Shown here: positions 53,536 to 64,000 of the stretch, one piece after another
Layout: every line of letters starts with the position of its first letter
Numbering within the stretch: position 1 is the stretch's first letter
NCBI GenBank assembly: GCA_030068075.1
Contig: CM057842.1
Span: forward strand, 44,974,659 to 45,038,658
From: Paguma larvata
Taxonomy: Eukaryota; Chordata; Mammalia; Carnivora; Viverridae
Length of the DNA: 64,000 bases
Direction of reading: 5' to 3'
Made by a program: the position numbers and the translations under genes
The notes under the pieces: model-generated
The model's input: only the letters and a program-made list of their open reading frames with translations
What the model was told of the DNA's origin: nothing
Database searches by the model: none

Positions 53536-54418
53536 TATAAAATGAAATTTTAAAATAATGAAATAAAGATAAGCATATTTCAAATTATTTATTTTTATTT
53601 GTTTTTAAGGCTAAAATTGATTTCTTCTCCTCTGTGTTTGATAGGGAATTCATACAGTAAGAGAAGACTCAACTTTGCTATATTCTTATTGTGTTATGTT
53701 TGCATTTCCGAGTTTGTCAGTAGCTTTGCCACAGGAATCTTTTAAAGGTATTTATTCATTACATGGAAGTTAATTTTATTAAGATTGAAGGACAAAGTCT
53801 ATAAAGCCACGTAAGTGGGAACACAGTAAAATACTCTAGAAGCATATGTCTTCCTGGTTACCCCCGGAGAGAGAGCCTAGTACAAAGTCTTACTTCAGCT
53901 AGTTCATTTAGAAATGGGGTCCCAGGAAACAGTAAGGCAATATGGGGAAGTGGAAAAGGAGGGACGACTAGTAGAAGAATCTGTTACCAAGTTGCCCCTC
54001 CCACTGTGCTGGTTAAGGAGAGTTGGTACTTCATCCCCACAGGACCCTGCGGGAAGCCTATGGGGTTCATTTCAGAGCTGTGTGCCTGTAGGACAAAAGA
54101 GAAGCATTTAGCCATTGGCTCCTGTCTTGCCCTGGTCAAGAGTGGTTTTGTGGGCATGAACACCCACACTTCTCTAGACTGTGGACAGGAGGTTCCCAAG
54201 GAACAAGAAAGAGATCCATAGGGCAATCCATGATATTGGTCCCACAGAGCGATGGAGCTCACCCCTTACAACTTAGGGGGCCCAGAGGCTTCTGAACTGA
54301 TGCATAGGAGGTGTCCAATAGAGCAGATGAACCCCCAAAGAGTGCCTCTCATATCCTGTTTCCAGATAGTCATTTGGATAGTGAGTGAGGGGGAGCTTAA
54401 CTGGTTGATTGATTGATT
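53536..54418. other. Unassigned, no gene supported
   Basis: Overlapping 65-92-codon frames at 53,914-54,262 on both strands without known domains. Confidence 0.4.
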
Positions 54419-54490
54419 CTCTCTCCCTCCCTCTCTTTTTGTTTCCCTCCCTCCTTCCCTTTCTTCCTTCTTCCCTTTCTTTTTTTCCCT
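54419..54490. repeat. Polypyrimidine (CT-rich) tract
   Basis: About 70 bases nearly all C and T, with CTCC and TTCC units. Confidence 0.92.
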
Positions 54491-55203
54491 ACATATAAAT
54501 AGAAAGTTATAATGGTTTATCATCTCACCTCAGTGAACATTCTTCTGTACCAAAGCCTGTGTGATGAATTCATACTTTGAAAATCAGAGAATATAGACAA
54601 CCAAGAAAAAGATAATAAAGGGAATAAATTGTTACTGTTGAAAAAAACAACCCAGCATTTGTAATCCTTAAAACTTAACATTTAAGTTTTAGGTGCTTTC
54701 AATAAAAAACAAAGTCCAAGGTTTGGAATGATTTATGTCCTTGCAAGGATGATGCAGTATTGGCAGTAGAGAATTTGAACATTTATCACATACATGAGAT
54801 GGCAAAACAATCTATCTCTTGTAAGTTTGGGCATCAAGCCAGACCATCAGAGAGCAATTTTCTTGGATTGTCTTCGTCCCTGGAAGAGCCCATTTATTAA
54901 ATTATGCTTTGGCATAATGCTCATGGCTTGCATTGAAGGAAACCGTAAGAAAAGCTGAAAGCAATTCACAGTTATATTTTCCTTAGAGATCTTGTTGGAA
55001 ATATCTCCATTACATCAGCCAGGACCTCTTTTATGGGGACTCCTGAAGAAAGTTCTTGCAGTCAGTGCCAGTAGTTCTGACTCTCCTGAAAGTCACTATG
55101 TGCATGTATATATATGTATAGGTACGTACTGTGTGTGTCAGCTAAAATAAATTTAATATTATATTCAATGGGCAAAATCAGTCTTGAAAATAATTGCCTA
55201 TGA
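54491..55203. other. AT-rich, unassigned
   Basis: No gene or confident repeat. Short (AT)/(GT) stretch near 55,105-55,120. Confidence 0.4.
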
Positions 55204-55424
55204 TGCACCCGGGTGGCTCACTCAGTTGAGCATCTGACTCTTGGTTTCAGCTCAGGTCATGATCTCATAGTCCGTGAGTTCAAGCCCCACATCTGGCTCT
55301 GCATAGACAGCGTGGAGTCTGCTGGGATTCTCTTTCTCCCTCTCTCTCTCTGCCCTTCCCCCCATTCACTCTCTCTGTCTCTCTCAAAATAAATAAATAA
55401 ACTTAAAAAAAATTTTTTTAAAGG
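55204..55424 (+). mobile_element. Felid CAN SINE
   Basis: 'gcacccgggtggctcactca' head and 'aaaataaataaataaactta' tail. Confidence 0.92.
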
Positions 55425-56624
55425 AGAAAAAATCGTATATTCCTTTTTGCTCTGGATACCTGGAAGTTTAGTGCTTTATTTCCTGCCTACCTTGAATAAT
55501 TGTATGACACTGGAGAGAACGTCCTTCAGAGCACTAACGCTTCGTAGCTTTATCTTGTTATTCGACTCTGATTTTACCCTACATTTTTAAATTTTTAAAC
55601 ACAAAATCAAATCTTGTACAATTGTGTGTCTGTGTCTTTTTTTAAGAAACAGCCTCCAATCTGTTTTAGAGTTAGGCTGGGTATAATTTTAAAAATAAAA
55701 ATACTATTTCAGCATCCTGAAATCAACACGAATAACATAAATCATTCCAAGTGATGGACATTTCTAAATTTAAAACCACTGGAGAATCTAAAAAATATTG
55801 ACGTCTACATCCCTCAGTATTTTCTCTTAAGTCTCTCAAACTTTTTTTTTAATCTTGAAGCCAATAAATAGCATTCCTTGATTCCCTTCCCAGTTCAAAA
55901 TGATTAGGAAATAAGACACATATTTGGAGACAATAAATGGAGATTAAAAAAGTCATTTTTATTACTGATAAAGGTGACTGCCGACCGTGACTTCAGAATT
56001 GTGTTCCAAAGGGCTTGCTAACACTCTGCTGGAACAGCTTTTCCCACCCTGATATGAATGGATGCCAGAACTTCCCACTACATCAGAGCCTGCTGGGCAG
56101 CCTACCACCCAGTGTGAAGCAGGCCCAAATTCAACCCCTCTTCAGGCTGGCAGATCCACAGGAGAATAGACCTCAGCAGGACCTGAGCGACCCTCCTCTG
56201 TCCTCCTCCCAAAGCCACCAATTAGAGAAGTCACTCCTTCCCTGGGCCTGGGAAGAAGAGGGACAGAGGCAGAGATGTCACCCTAGTCAGGTGTTTCTTA
56301 ATGGTTGCCACCGATATGTTGGGCAGAAAATTCTTGGTTGAACTCTCCTATAAATGGTAAGATCTTTAACATCTTTGAATTGCGGGTTATTTAATAACGA
56401 ACAGAATCCCCACGTATGTCCAAATGCACCTCTTTACCCCTCAGGGTTGAGAACGTTGCTTGAGAGGAAGCTCCTTTATGGAAGCCGAAGGCTCTGTGTG
56501 TGTTTGGCGAGGAGAGAGGGAGAAAACCGGGAGAAGGCAGAAGTGGAAATTCCTTGCTAACATTACTGCTTTTGTTATTACTAACTTTCTCTTAGCTGTA
56601 AATTTTTTTTAATATTTTTTTTCT
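55425..56624. other. Unassigned, no gene supported
   Basis: A 108-codon + frame (56,015-56,341) has no domain I know. The remainder is AT-rich. Confidence 0.4.
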
Positions 56625-57960
56625 TGTATCTAATAATTTGTTTAGTTTTTATACTTTACATCCAAGTTAGTTAGCATATGATGAAACAATGATTTCAGGA
56701 GTAGAGTCCTTAAGCCCCATACCCATTTAGCCCATCCTCCCTCTCACAATCCCTCCAACAACCCTCTGTTTGTTCTCTGTATTTAAGAGTCTTCTATGTT
56801 TTGTCCCCCTCCTTGTTTTTATATTATTTTTGCTTCCCTTCCCTTATGTTCATCTGTTTTGTATCTTAAAGTCCTCATATGGGTGTAGTCATAGGATATT
56901 TATCTTTCTCTGACTGACTGATTTTGTTTAGCATAATACCCTCTAGTTCCATCCATGTTGTTGCAAATGGCAAGATTTCATTCTTTTTGATTGCCGAGTA
57001 ATACTCCATTGTATATATGTGTGTGTGTGTGTATATATATATATACATATATATACCACTTCTTCTTTATCCATTCATCCATTGATGGACATTTGGGCTC
57101 TTTCCATACATTGGCTATTGTTGATAGTGCTGCTACAAACATTGGGGTGCATGTGTCCCTTCGAAACAGTATACCTGTATCCCTTGAATATAGTGCAATT
57201 GCTAGATAATAGGGTGGTTCTATTTTTAATTCTTTGAAGAACCTCCATACTGTTTTCTAAAGTGGCTGCACCAGTTTGCATTCCCACCAGCAGTGCAAAA
57301 GAGATCCTCTTTCTCTGCATCCTCACCAGCATCTGTTGTTGCCTGAGTTGTTAATGTTAGCCATCCTGACAGGTGTGAGGTGGTATTTCATTGTGGTTTT
57401 GATTTGTATTTCCTTGATGATGAGTGATGTTGAGGATTTTTTCATGTGTCAGTTGGCCACCGGGAGGTTTTCTTTGGAGAAGTGTCTATTTTGCCCATTT
57501 CTTCACTGGATTGTTTTTTGAGTGTTGAGTTTGATAAGTTCTTTATAGATTTTGGATACTAACCCTCTTTCTGATATGTCATTTGCAAATATCTTCTCCC
57601 ATTCTATTGGTTCCCTTTGAGTTTTGCTGATTGCTTCTTTCACTGTGCAGAAGCTTTTTATCTTGATGAGGTCCCAATAGTTCATTTTTGCTTTTGTTTC
57701 CCTTGCCTCCATAGACGTGTTGAGTAAGAAGTTGCTGTGGCCGAGGTCAGATAGGTTTTTGCCTGCTTTCTGCTCTAGGATTTTGATGGCTTCCTGTCTT
57801 ACATTTAGGTCTTTCAACTATTTTGAGTTTATTTTTGTGTATGGTGTAAGAAAGTGGTCCAGGTTCATTTTTCTGCATGTTGGCAAAGCTTATCTTTTGG
57901 TTAATGTCTCACTCCTCACCTCATCTGTTCTAGTATTCAGTCAAGTCCATTCAATATTTA
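56625..57960 (-). mobile_element. Felid L1, about 1.3 kb of ORF2 and 3' region
   Basis: Longest L1 piece here. It reads, antisense, from the 3' region ('atccaagttagttagcatat') through 'ccattgatggacatttggg' and 'ggctgcaccagtttgcattc' into ORF2. The minus strand keeps a 104-codon open stretch (57,503-57,817) with the L1 ORF2 C-terminal motifs 'YWDLIKIKSFC' and 'EWEKIFANDIS'. 5'-truncated and not capable of retrotransposition. Confidence 0.93.
57011..57056. repeat. (GT)n(AT)n microsatellite in L1
   Basis: Expansion at the 'attccattgtatatat' site of L1, a common place for such growth. Confidence 0.9.
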
Positions 57961-58218
57961 ATTTTGCCTATTTTGGTCAGATTCTCTTATTCTTATTATT
58001 TCTTTTTCATATCAACCTAAATTATTTTATAGGTCTAAAATATTCTAAAAATTTTGATGACACTAATTAGTTCTAATTTAAAAATAGATTCTGTGTTCCC
58101 TGGATATTTTTTTTCTTTTTTCTCAAGTCAGTTCTTTATTCACCTTGATCCTTCTCTTCACTGTTTTTGGTTTTCCTTAATTATCTGGTCCAGCTGGTCT
58201 AAATACAATTTGTGGCAG

Positions 58219-58284
58219 TTTGGATTTTTCAAAGATGGCCCATTTGGATTTTTCAAAGATGATAGTTTGGATATTTCAAAGATA
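58219..58284. repeat. Three 23-24-bp tandem units
   Basis: 'tttggatttttcaaagat' starts at 58,219 and 58,243, and a third with one change ('tttggatatttcaaagat') at 58,266. Confidence 0.92.
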
Positions 58285-58299
58285 CTCTTTTTTTAATAT

Positions 58300-58932
58300 G
58301 ATGCTGACATGGTTCCATCAAGAAGTGGGATCTGTGTTACCTCCCCTTGAGTTGAGGAGGGTCTGTGTACAGTAGAAGTGAATTTACAAAGCAAAGTCAT
58401 AAAGGCAATACAGTTTGCATCTGGCTGTCTCTCAGACATGCCCCTTTGGAGCCCTCAGCCCTCATGTAATAAGCCTAGCTGTCCTGAAGCCACCTCACTG
58501 GAGGGACCATCTGGAGAAACTACATGGAAATGATAGAGATGTCCATGGAGACCTTGGGGGTCGAGACCCCGCCTTTGAATTATTCCATTGTAGGGCCGCT
58601 TAGGTGGCCCAGGCAGTTGAGTGGCCGACTTCGGCTCAGGTCATGATTTCACGGCTCATGAGTTGAAGCCCTGCTTCAGACTCTGTGCTGACAGCTCAGA
58701 GCCCGGTGCCTGCTTCAAATTCTGTGTCTCCCTCTCTCTCTGCCCCTCCCCCACTCACACTCTGTCTGTCTCTCTCTTTCAAAATTAATAAACATTTAAG
58801 AAAATTGCATTACTCCAGCACTAGAGGAGCAGACACAAGCTGTCCATGCTGAATTCGGCCTAAATTGAAGATTTGCAAGCCAAATAAATAGTCATTATTT
58901 TAAGTTTCGATAGTTTGTAACAACCAATAGAT
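58300..58932 (+). mobile_element. ERVL/MaLR-type solo LTR split by a SINE
   Basis: 'acctccccttgagttgagg', 'gcatctggctgtctctcag' and, after the SINE, 'cagcactagaggagcagac', 'ttttaagtttcgatagtttg' and 'caatagataaccagaata' follow the order of an old LTR. Family not fixed. Confidence 0.55.
58593..58806 (+). mobile_element. Felid CAN SINE in the LTR
   Basis: 'gggccgcttaggtggcccag' head and 'aaaattaataaacatttaag' tail. Confidence 0.9.
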
Positions 58933-58934
58933 AA

Positions 58935-59460
58935 CCAGAATACTGTTCTTAATTCCAGTCATGGGGTCCAAACTACCCTTCCCTGTAGACTCCCACTCTC
59001 AAGCTTCTTTCTCCTTGGGAAGGATTGTTCTTTATTCAAATGCTTTCCCTCCACTTTTTTCTCCATCCACCGAATTCCATTTCCCTTCTACCTTTTAGAA
59101 TTTCCCCAAAATTTTATCTCTGCTCCTGGCTCCCTTATTTTGTTTCCCTTCATAGTTACATTTTCAGTGGTATAAAAAAAATCTTTTTTGTCTTTTCAAT
59201 AGGCTTGGAAGACCAAATCCTGTGTTCCTTTGACCAGAAGACTTAAAAAAGTAACACGCATACACACACACACATATGTTTTCAAAATGGAAGAAAAAAT
59301 CTGAAAGGACAAAGGGGAATGAAATAATTTACTGAAGAGACTTTTTTGGTCGATCACAAGTAATGAATTTTGAAGTGTCTGGCTGAGAATTGAGAGAAAT
59401 GAACAATCAATATTATGGAAAGCAAGGTTCAGAAATGAAAAATCTCCTTTCCTCTGAGCA
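58935..59460. other. AT-rich, unassigned
   Basis: No gene seen. (CA)n at about 59,261-59,273. Confidence 0.4.
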
Positions 59461-59960
59461 AATTTTAAGTCAACAATGCATTATTGTTGACACTGGTACA
59501 ATGTTGTACTATGGATCGCTAGAGTTCAGCCATCTTACTTAACTGAAACTTAATGACTATTGATAAATAAGTCCCCATTTCCCCCCTCCCCCATCTCCTG
59601 GTAACCACTATTCCAATCTCTGATTTTCTGAATTTGACTTGTTTTAGATACCTCATATAAGTGGAATCATGTAGTGTTTGTGTGTCTGTGACTGGTTATT
59701 TCACTTGGTATAATGTCCTCCACCTTCAGTCATGTTGTCACATATGGGCAGGATTCCCTTCTCTTTAATGGTTGAATAGGGGCACCTGGCTGGCTCAGTT
59801 GGAAGAGCATGAGACTCAATCTCAGGGATGCGAGTTAGAGACCCAGGTTGGGTATCGAGATTACCTAAATAAATAAATGAATTTTAAAAAACTAAAATAA
59901 AAGCTGAATAGCATTTATTTTATAGTATATAAATATATATATACTACATAGTATATATAC
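59461..59960 (-). mobile_element. Old L1 fragment split by a short SINE
   Basis: 'ggtaaccactattccaatctc', 'ataagtggaatcatgtagtg' and 'gttgaatag' then 'gctgaatagcattt' after the SINE. Antisense L1. Confidence 0.78.
59779..59901 (+). mobile_element. Short tRNA-type carnivore SINE in L1
   Basis: 'ggggcacctggctggctcag' head and 'aaataaataaatgaatttta' tail. Flanks gttgaatag (59,770-59,778) and gctgaatag (59,902-59,910). Confidence 0.9.
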
Positions 59961-59969
59961 CACATGCCC

Positions 59970-60735
59970 CCAGGTTACGGAAGACACTTGGTGAAGTCAC
60001 GAGGCCTCCTTGAATCTTCGAAAGACAGCCTTGTTCTTAGCTCTTGCTGAGGAAAATATTTCCATGAGAGGCTTTCTTCCAAGAGTTGCCATGTAACTTG
60101 AAAAATTAACTCACATCTCAAGCCATGTCTCATCAGATCAGAGATAGAGTCAAAATCGTCAGAACATAAGCAACTCGACCCTTTGAGGCTAAGTGGGGCA
60201 TGAGACTGTTCAGAAGATACGTTCCCTTTGTGTGGTGAAGAGTTGACCAATTAGAACCTCTTTTGTAGGAAACATATGTCCTAAAAGCATAAACATAAGG
60301 CTGGGTACTTGAATTGGGCTATCTCCTGTGCTTCAAGTCTCCATGACCATTGATCAAAGGAGCATGAGGTAGAGAGATTATATGGCTGGGGAAATGGACC
60401 ATGCTACTTCTAGTTCCATTGTATCCTTGCACTAACCTCCAATCTCATAATAAATCTCTAGGCATATTTGCCAGAGATGACTTAAAGAAACAGACCAATA
60501 GAATGAGACATAACCCAAGTCACAGTTTATAATTTACTTCTCTGTTCAGTATTAGGGCTTTGGAAAGGGCAACACATCCGTCATTGCTTTGCAAAACACA
60601 GAGTAATTCATGAATGGAGCTGAAGTGCTTGCTCGTGACCAACTGGTGTTTGTTTCTGTCTGACCATCTGCATCAAGATACACCTGTTGAGAAAACATTT
60701 TGTTTAAAATACAAAAATCTATCCTACTCAATACC
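59970..60735. other. Unassigned, no gene supported
   Basis: A 91-codon minus frame (59,975-60,250) without a known domain. Confidence 0.4.
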
Positions 60736-60739
60736 TAAT

Positions 60740-60842
60740 TAACGAGAAACTCTAGGGGTGTGGTTGGGAAATCCCTGGAAATCTGCATTTGAAGTTTCCT
60801 CAGGTTCTCCTTATGTGCACTGAAGTTTGAGAACCCCTAGAA
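60740..60842 (+). mobile_element. MER20-like 3' fragment
   Basis: 'aaactctaggggtgtggttg', 'aatctgcatttgaagtttcc' and 'gaagtttgagaacccctag'. Confidence 0.6.
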
Positions 60843-60852
60843 TGCATGTAGC

Positions 60853-60894
60853 CTGTGTGTGTGTGTGTGTGCGTGTGTGCGCGCGCACATGCAC
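60853..60894. repeat. (GT)n(GC)n alternating tract
   Basis: Strict purine-pyrimidine alternation running through GT into CGCGCG and CACATGCAC. Confidence 0.95.
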
Positions 60895-61705
60895 AATCTG
60901 TGTGTCAAGCGTTTTTGTGGTGGGACCAATGATATTGCCTAGAAAGGAGAGTGAAATCAGCAAATTCCCACTGAGCCTACACAGAGGCAGCCCTTTTGAG
61001 GAGGGATTACCGCATGGGAGGATGTTTGTAAGAACTGTGTTCAATTATTGCAGTATAGTAAAGGGCTCCTTAAGTCAACTTTGTCATTAAAGGAAAAGAA
61101 CAGACATGATCCACCTTTCTTCAAAGGACCCACTGTCTAGGACATGAAATTGTCAGGCAAGAATCCACTCCCACAGTAAGCAGACCCACTTAAATGACAA
61201 GCCATGAGCAGGCCATTTAACTATATGTACAGGTATGGCTATATGAGGAGTCAACACAATGAAATACTTTTGTAATGGTTGCTCAGTAGCCATTGCCTCA
61301 ATCCCCCTTCCCCTCAAGGGTTCTCTTTACCTGACCACTCTCACCTGGCTCCCTCCCCCTGTGTGTCCATGATCTAGTGCTAATGGATCTAGGCCAAAGG
61401 CTAACGCCAGGGATGGTGTGGGTTCTAGCACCCTAAACAGGCACTATAGGTAGCTCGTCTTCTGATTGGTTAGTGCCCATGTTACACAGATGGTTTACTA
61501 TTTTAGGTCACGTTTGTAGCAGGTAGCTCATTTCCAACAATAATATCAAATGATAGTTTGGAACATTAGCAGCCTGGGTAAACTCTGGACTGAGAATTCA
61601 GGATGCTTCCTTTTGGAATTCCAGCAAACCTCCTTCTTCAACTCTGAGGCCCCTCGTGGAATCCTGACATGTCATGGTAGAGACAGCACCACAAGAGACA
61701 GACAT
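60895..61705. other. Unassigned, no gene seen
   Basis: No repeat recognised. Confidence 0.4.
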
Positions 61706-61717
61706 CAGACTTCCTTT

Positions 61718-61899
61718 TAAAATTTATTTATTTGCTTATTTAATATAATTTATTGTCGAACTGGTTTTTAGAGAGCAGGGGAGGGGGGCAGAGGGAGAGA
61801 GAGAATCTTAAGCAGGCTCCACACCCAACGACCCTGGGATCATGACCTAAGTCAAAATCAAAAGGGACACTCAACCACTTAGCCACCCAGGCACGCCCC
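61718..61899 (-). mobile_element. Felid CAN SINE with atypical T-rich end
   Basis: Head 'tagccacccaggcacgcc' and (GA)n are SINE. The T-rich part holds an L1-like 'atttattgtcgaactggtt' instead of the usual 'taatgtttatttatttttg'. One 12-bp duplication, cagacttccttt/cagactcccttt (61,706-61,717; 61,900-61,911), encloses both parts. Confidence 0.82.
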
Positions 61900-61980
61900 C
61901 AGACTCCCTTTAATCTTGATATGTAAGCCTGTGAACTGGTCCTAATTCAATTTCAAAAATAAAGACATAAAATTGCTATT

Positions 61981-62189
61981 AGGGGTGCCTGGGTGGCTCA
62001 GTCGGTTAAGTGTCCGACTTCGACTCGGGTCATGATCTCACAGTTTCTGAGTTCGAGCCCCACATCAGGCTCCCTGCTGACAGCTTGGAGCCTGGAGTCT
62101 GCTTCGGATTCTGTGTCTCCCTCTCTCTCTGCCCCTCCCCTGCTTGTGCTCCATCTCTCTCTCTCAAAAATAAAATAAAACATTAAAAA
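61981..62189 (+). mobile_element. Felid CAN SINE
   Basis: 'aggggtgcctgggtggctca' head and 'aaaataaaataaaacattaa' tail. Duplication aaattgctatt (61,970-61,980) and aaattgctact (62,190-62,200). Confidence 0.94.
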
Positions 62190-62344
62190 AAATTGCTACT
62201 AACCCAGGGATCGTGAGGCAACTTGGATTGGTTAAATAAACATAAGGAATGGTTGTTTTTATTAAATTACTATGTATGCCATAGATGTGATGTTACGTTA
62301 CTGAAAACAGATCAGGAACTGTGGTTTTCCTGGCCCATTGGAAA

Positions 62345-62465
62345 TCAGACCACTAGAATGGGCACTCCAAGAGGGTCTTCTGTTTTGTTCCCTTATATCT
62401 CATTGCCTATAACAATGCCTAGAACATAGCAGGTGCTCAATACATGTTTGTTGAGTGAAACTACA
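62345..62465 (+). repeat. L2 3' end
   Basis: 'ttctgttttgttcccttata' and 'agaacatagcaggtgctcaa' match the L2 3' terminus. Confidence 0.78.
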
Positions 62466-63169
62466 GTTTCAGAGGATTCTTAATTTGTTGTTTCGTTTCA
62501 GCAGAAGCAAAAAGAAATTAGTAGGAGATATCAAATCCATTTTGTACCTGGAAGGAGCAGCGTCTGGAATCCCTCCCTCCCCCTTGTAACAATGGTAACC
62601 TCATTGGAACTTAAAAATCAGTGGTTTTAATTTGCAACCCCTGCTCGAGGCCACCTACAATTTACTATTTCATGAAAGAATAGTGCACTAACGACAAGAC
62701 AAAAAAAAAAAAAAAAAAGAGCATGTCCACATTATTCTAGGTTGGTAACTGAACTGAGCGAGGCTCCCATTCAAGGCTCACTAGGAGATGGGCTCTGAGC
62801 AGATCTCATCTAAACCCAGGAGCTGGTCTCAAGTAGCCAGAGGGATTTGGGAGAGGGGAGAGACTTCAGGCTTGATCTCCTGCCGTCAGAGTCTTTTTCC
62901 TGAGATTTTGCTTGTTTTACATTTTTTGTTTGCTTCTCTGAGCCTCATTCAACAGTCCCTTAAACATTCGTTCCCAGTTGTGTCTTTTTTTCCCCTTTTC
63001 TTTCTAAGCCCACAACATCAAACCCTCCAGGCAAAACACCCGGAAAGAATTGGCAGGTCATTTAAATTCAGTAGATTTTAGTTGCACTAGGATGATCACA
63101 TTAAATTAAAACAAACAAAAAACACCTCCTTTAATGGTGGTTCACTCGAACGTTAACTAGTAATGGTCA
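62466..63169. other. Unassigned, with an 18-A run
   Basis: No gene supported. A-run at 62,701-62,718. Confidence 0.4.
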
Positions 63170-63300
63170 TCATTATATTAATAGTTGTAATTTCTTGAGG
63201 ACCTATTATGTGCCAGCCAAGTATTTCACATACATGGGTTAACTTTTGTGCTGATAATAACAGGGAAACTGTTACAGAGATTGTCTTGCTCAGTGGGAGG
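63170..63300 (-). repeat. MIR fragment
   Basis: 'ggacctattatgtgccagcc' and 'aacagggaaactgttacag' suggest antisense MIR. Confidence 0.6.
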
Positions 63301-63380
63301 AAGCAGAATCATAAATCCCGATATTAAAGTACATAATAGGTTCAGCGCAAGTTCCATTAAAACATGTTAGATGATAGAAA

Positions 63381-63434
63381 ATATCCATTAGCCCATATAT
63401 ATCCATTAGCCCACATATAATATACATTAGCCCA
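63381..63434. repeat. Three-unit 'atatccattagccca' repeat
   Basis: Units begin at 63,381, 63,399 and 63,420. The third has one change. Confidence 0.9.
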
Positions 63435-63477
63435 CTTAACAGATGTTTGTAAACATATGTGGAAAATATGCAGAAAG

Positions 63478-63685
63478 CTGAGCCATCTGGGGTAAGTTAC
63501 CTACCTTCCCTAAGCCTTAGTTTTTACATCTGTAAGCAAGAGTACTAAAAGTATTAATGACATAGAAAAGATATGAGGATTCAATCAATCTAGGCAAAGT
63601 GTTTACCACAGTGCCTAACACAGAAATGAGTCCTTGGTCCATTTTTTGCTATTATGATTATTATTATTGATACTACTACTACTAT
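63478..63685 (+). repeat. MIR fragment ending in (ATT)/(ACT) repeats
   Basis: 'ggtaagttacctaccttcc', 'aagccttagtttttacatc' and 'ccacagtgcctaacacag'. Ends in short trinucleotide runs. Confidence 0.8.
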
Positions 63686-64000
63686 TACTAAGGAAAACTA
63701 ACCAAACTGTCAGGAGCAGCCTCTAGGAAGTGAAGCTGGAGGGGGTGGAGGGGAGATGAGGGAAGGGATGGTATTTGCATTTCCTACCCACACACATCTG
63801 AGTTGCTGGAAGTATTTTATACCAATCAGACATTACTTCTGATATATATTATGTAAATTATTTTATAAAAAATATCTCCTATGCCAAACTTTATTTTCCC
63901 CACTGCTTTTATCTCCCCCTACAAGCAACTAGTAAAATAATAATGAACTTAAAAAAAAATCTTAAATGTCTATTTAAGTGCTTCTGTTCCATAGCACATT
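63686..64000. other. Unassigned to the window end
   Basis: No gene or repeat recognised. Confidence 0.35.

Noticed and set aside
57503..57817. 104-codon minus frame with real protein homology
   Set aside because: Homology is to L1 ORF2. Listed as a LINE fragment rather than a host gene.
1..64000. tRNA genes suggested by many tRNA-like boxes
   Set aside because: All are SINE heads derived from tRNA-Lys, followed by SINE bodies and A-rich tails. None looks like a free-standing tRNA gene.
1..64000. A novel multi-gene system
   Set aside because: No cluster of intact genes exists in the window. The only gene-like locus is a broken pseudogene.

Overview
This window is nuclear DNA from a cat-family (Felidae) genome. 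The best evidence is its short repeats. More than thirty copies of a tRNA-Lys-derived carnivore SINE (CAN SINE, felid subtype) are present in both orientations. Each has the recognisable head 'gcctgggtggctcag', a CT-rich stretch and an 'aaataaataaac' A-rich tail, or the reverse complement of these. Felid-type L1 3' ends, MIR, L2, hAT DNA transposons and MaLR/ERVL LTRs fill much of the rest. Nothing is bacterial, viral-episomal or organellar.

I find no intact protein-coding gene. The open frames that can be read are short. Nearly all lie in repeats or are chance frames.

The one gene-derived locus I recognise is at about 32,870-35,640. It is an intronless, decayed copy of TRPV5, the epithelial calcium channel, on the + strand. 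It carries several frameshifts, three Arg-to-TGA stops, internal deletions and a roughly 0.6-kb cluster of SINEs inserted in the membrane-domain region. It is best read as a processed (retrotransposed) pseudogene.

Layout. 1-4,680: unique-looking DNA with a long polypurine tract, a MIR and an old L1 fragment. 4,680-5,680: a GC- and CpG-rich island with CTCF-, RFX- and CRE-like motifs, the only promoter-like region. 5,770-32,800: a dense mosaic of old repeats (hAT, MIR, L2, MLT1 LTRs, L1) with younger SINEs nested in them, and a 34-nt perfect palindrome at 20,942. 32,870-35,640: the TRPV5 pseudogene. 36,050-64,000: more mosaic, including a longer antisense L1 ORF2 fragment (56,625-57,960), another hAT element split by a SINE, several simple repeats and a young-looking SINE at 47,983-48,200.

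No functional gene network or novel defence-like system is visible. The interest lies in the pseudogene, the island with its CTCF-type site, nested insertions with readable target-site duplications, inverted SINE pairs, the palindrome and some recurrent families I could not name. Repeat family names come from recall of consensus sequences, not from a database search. Repeat boundaries are usually good to about 10-20 bases.
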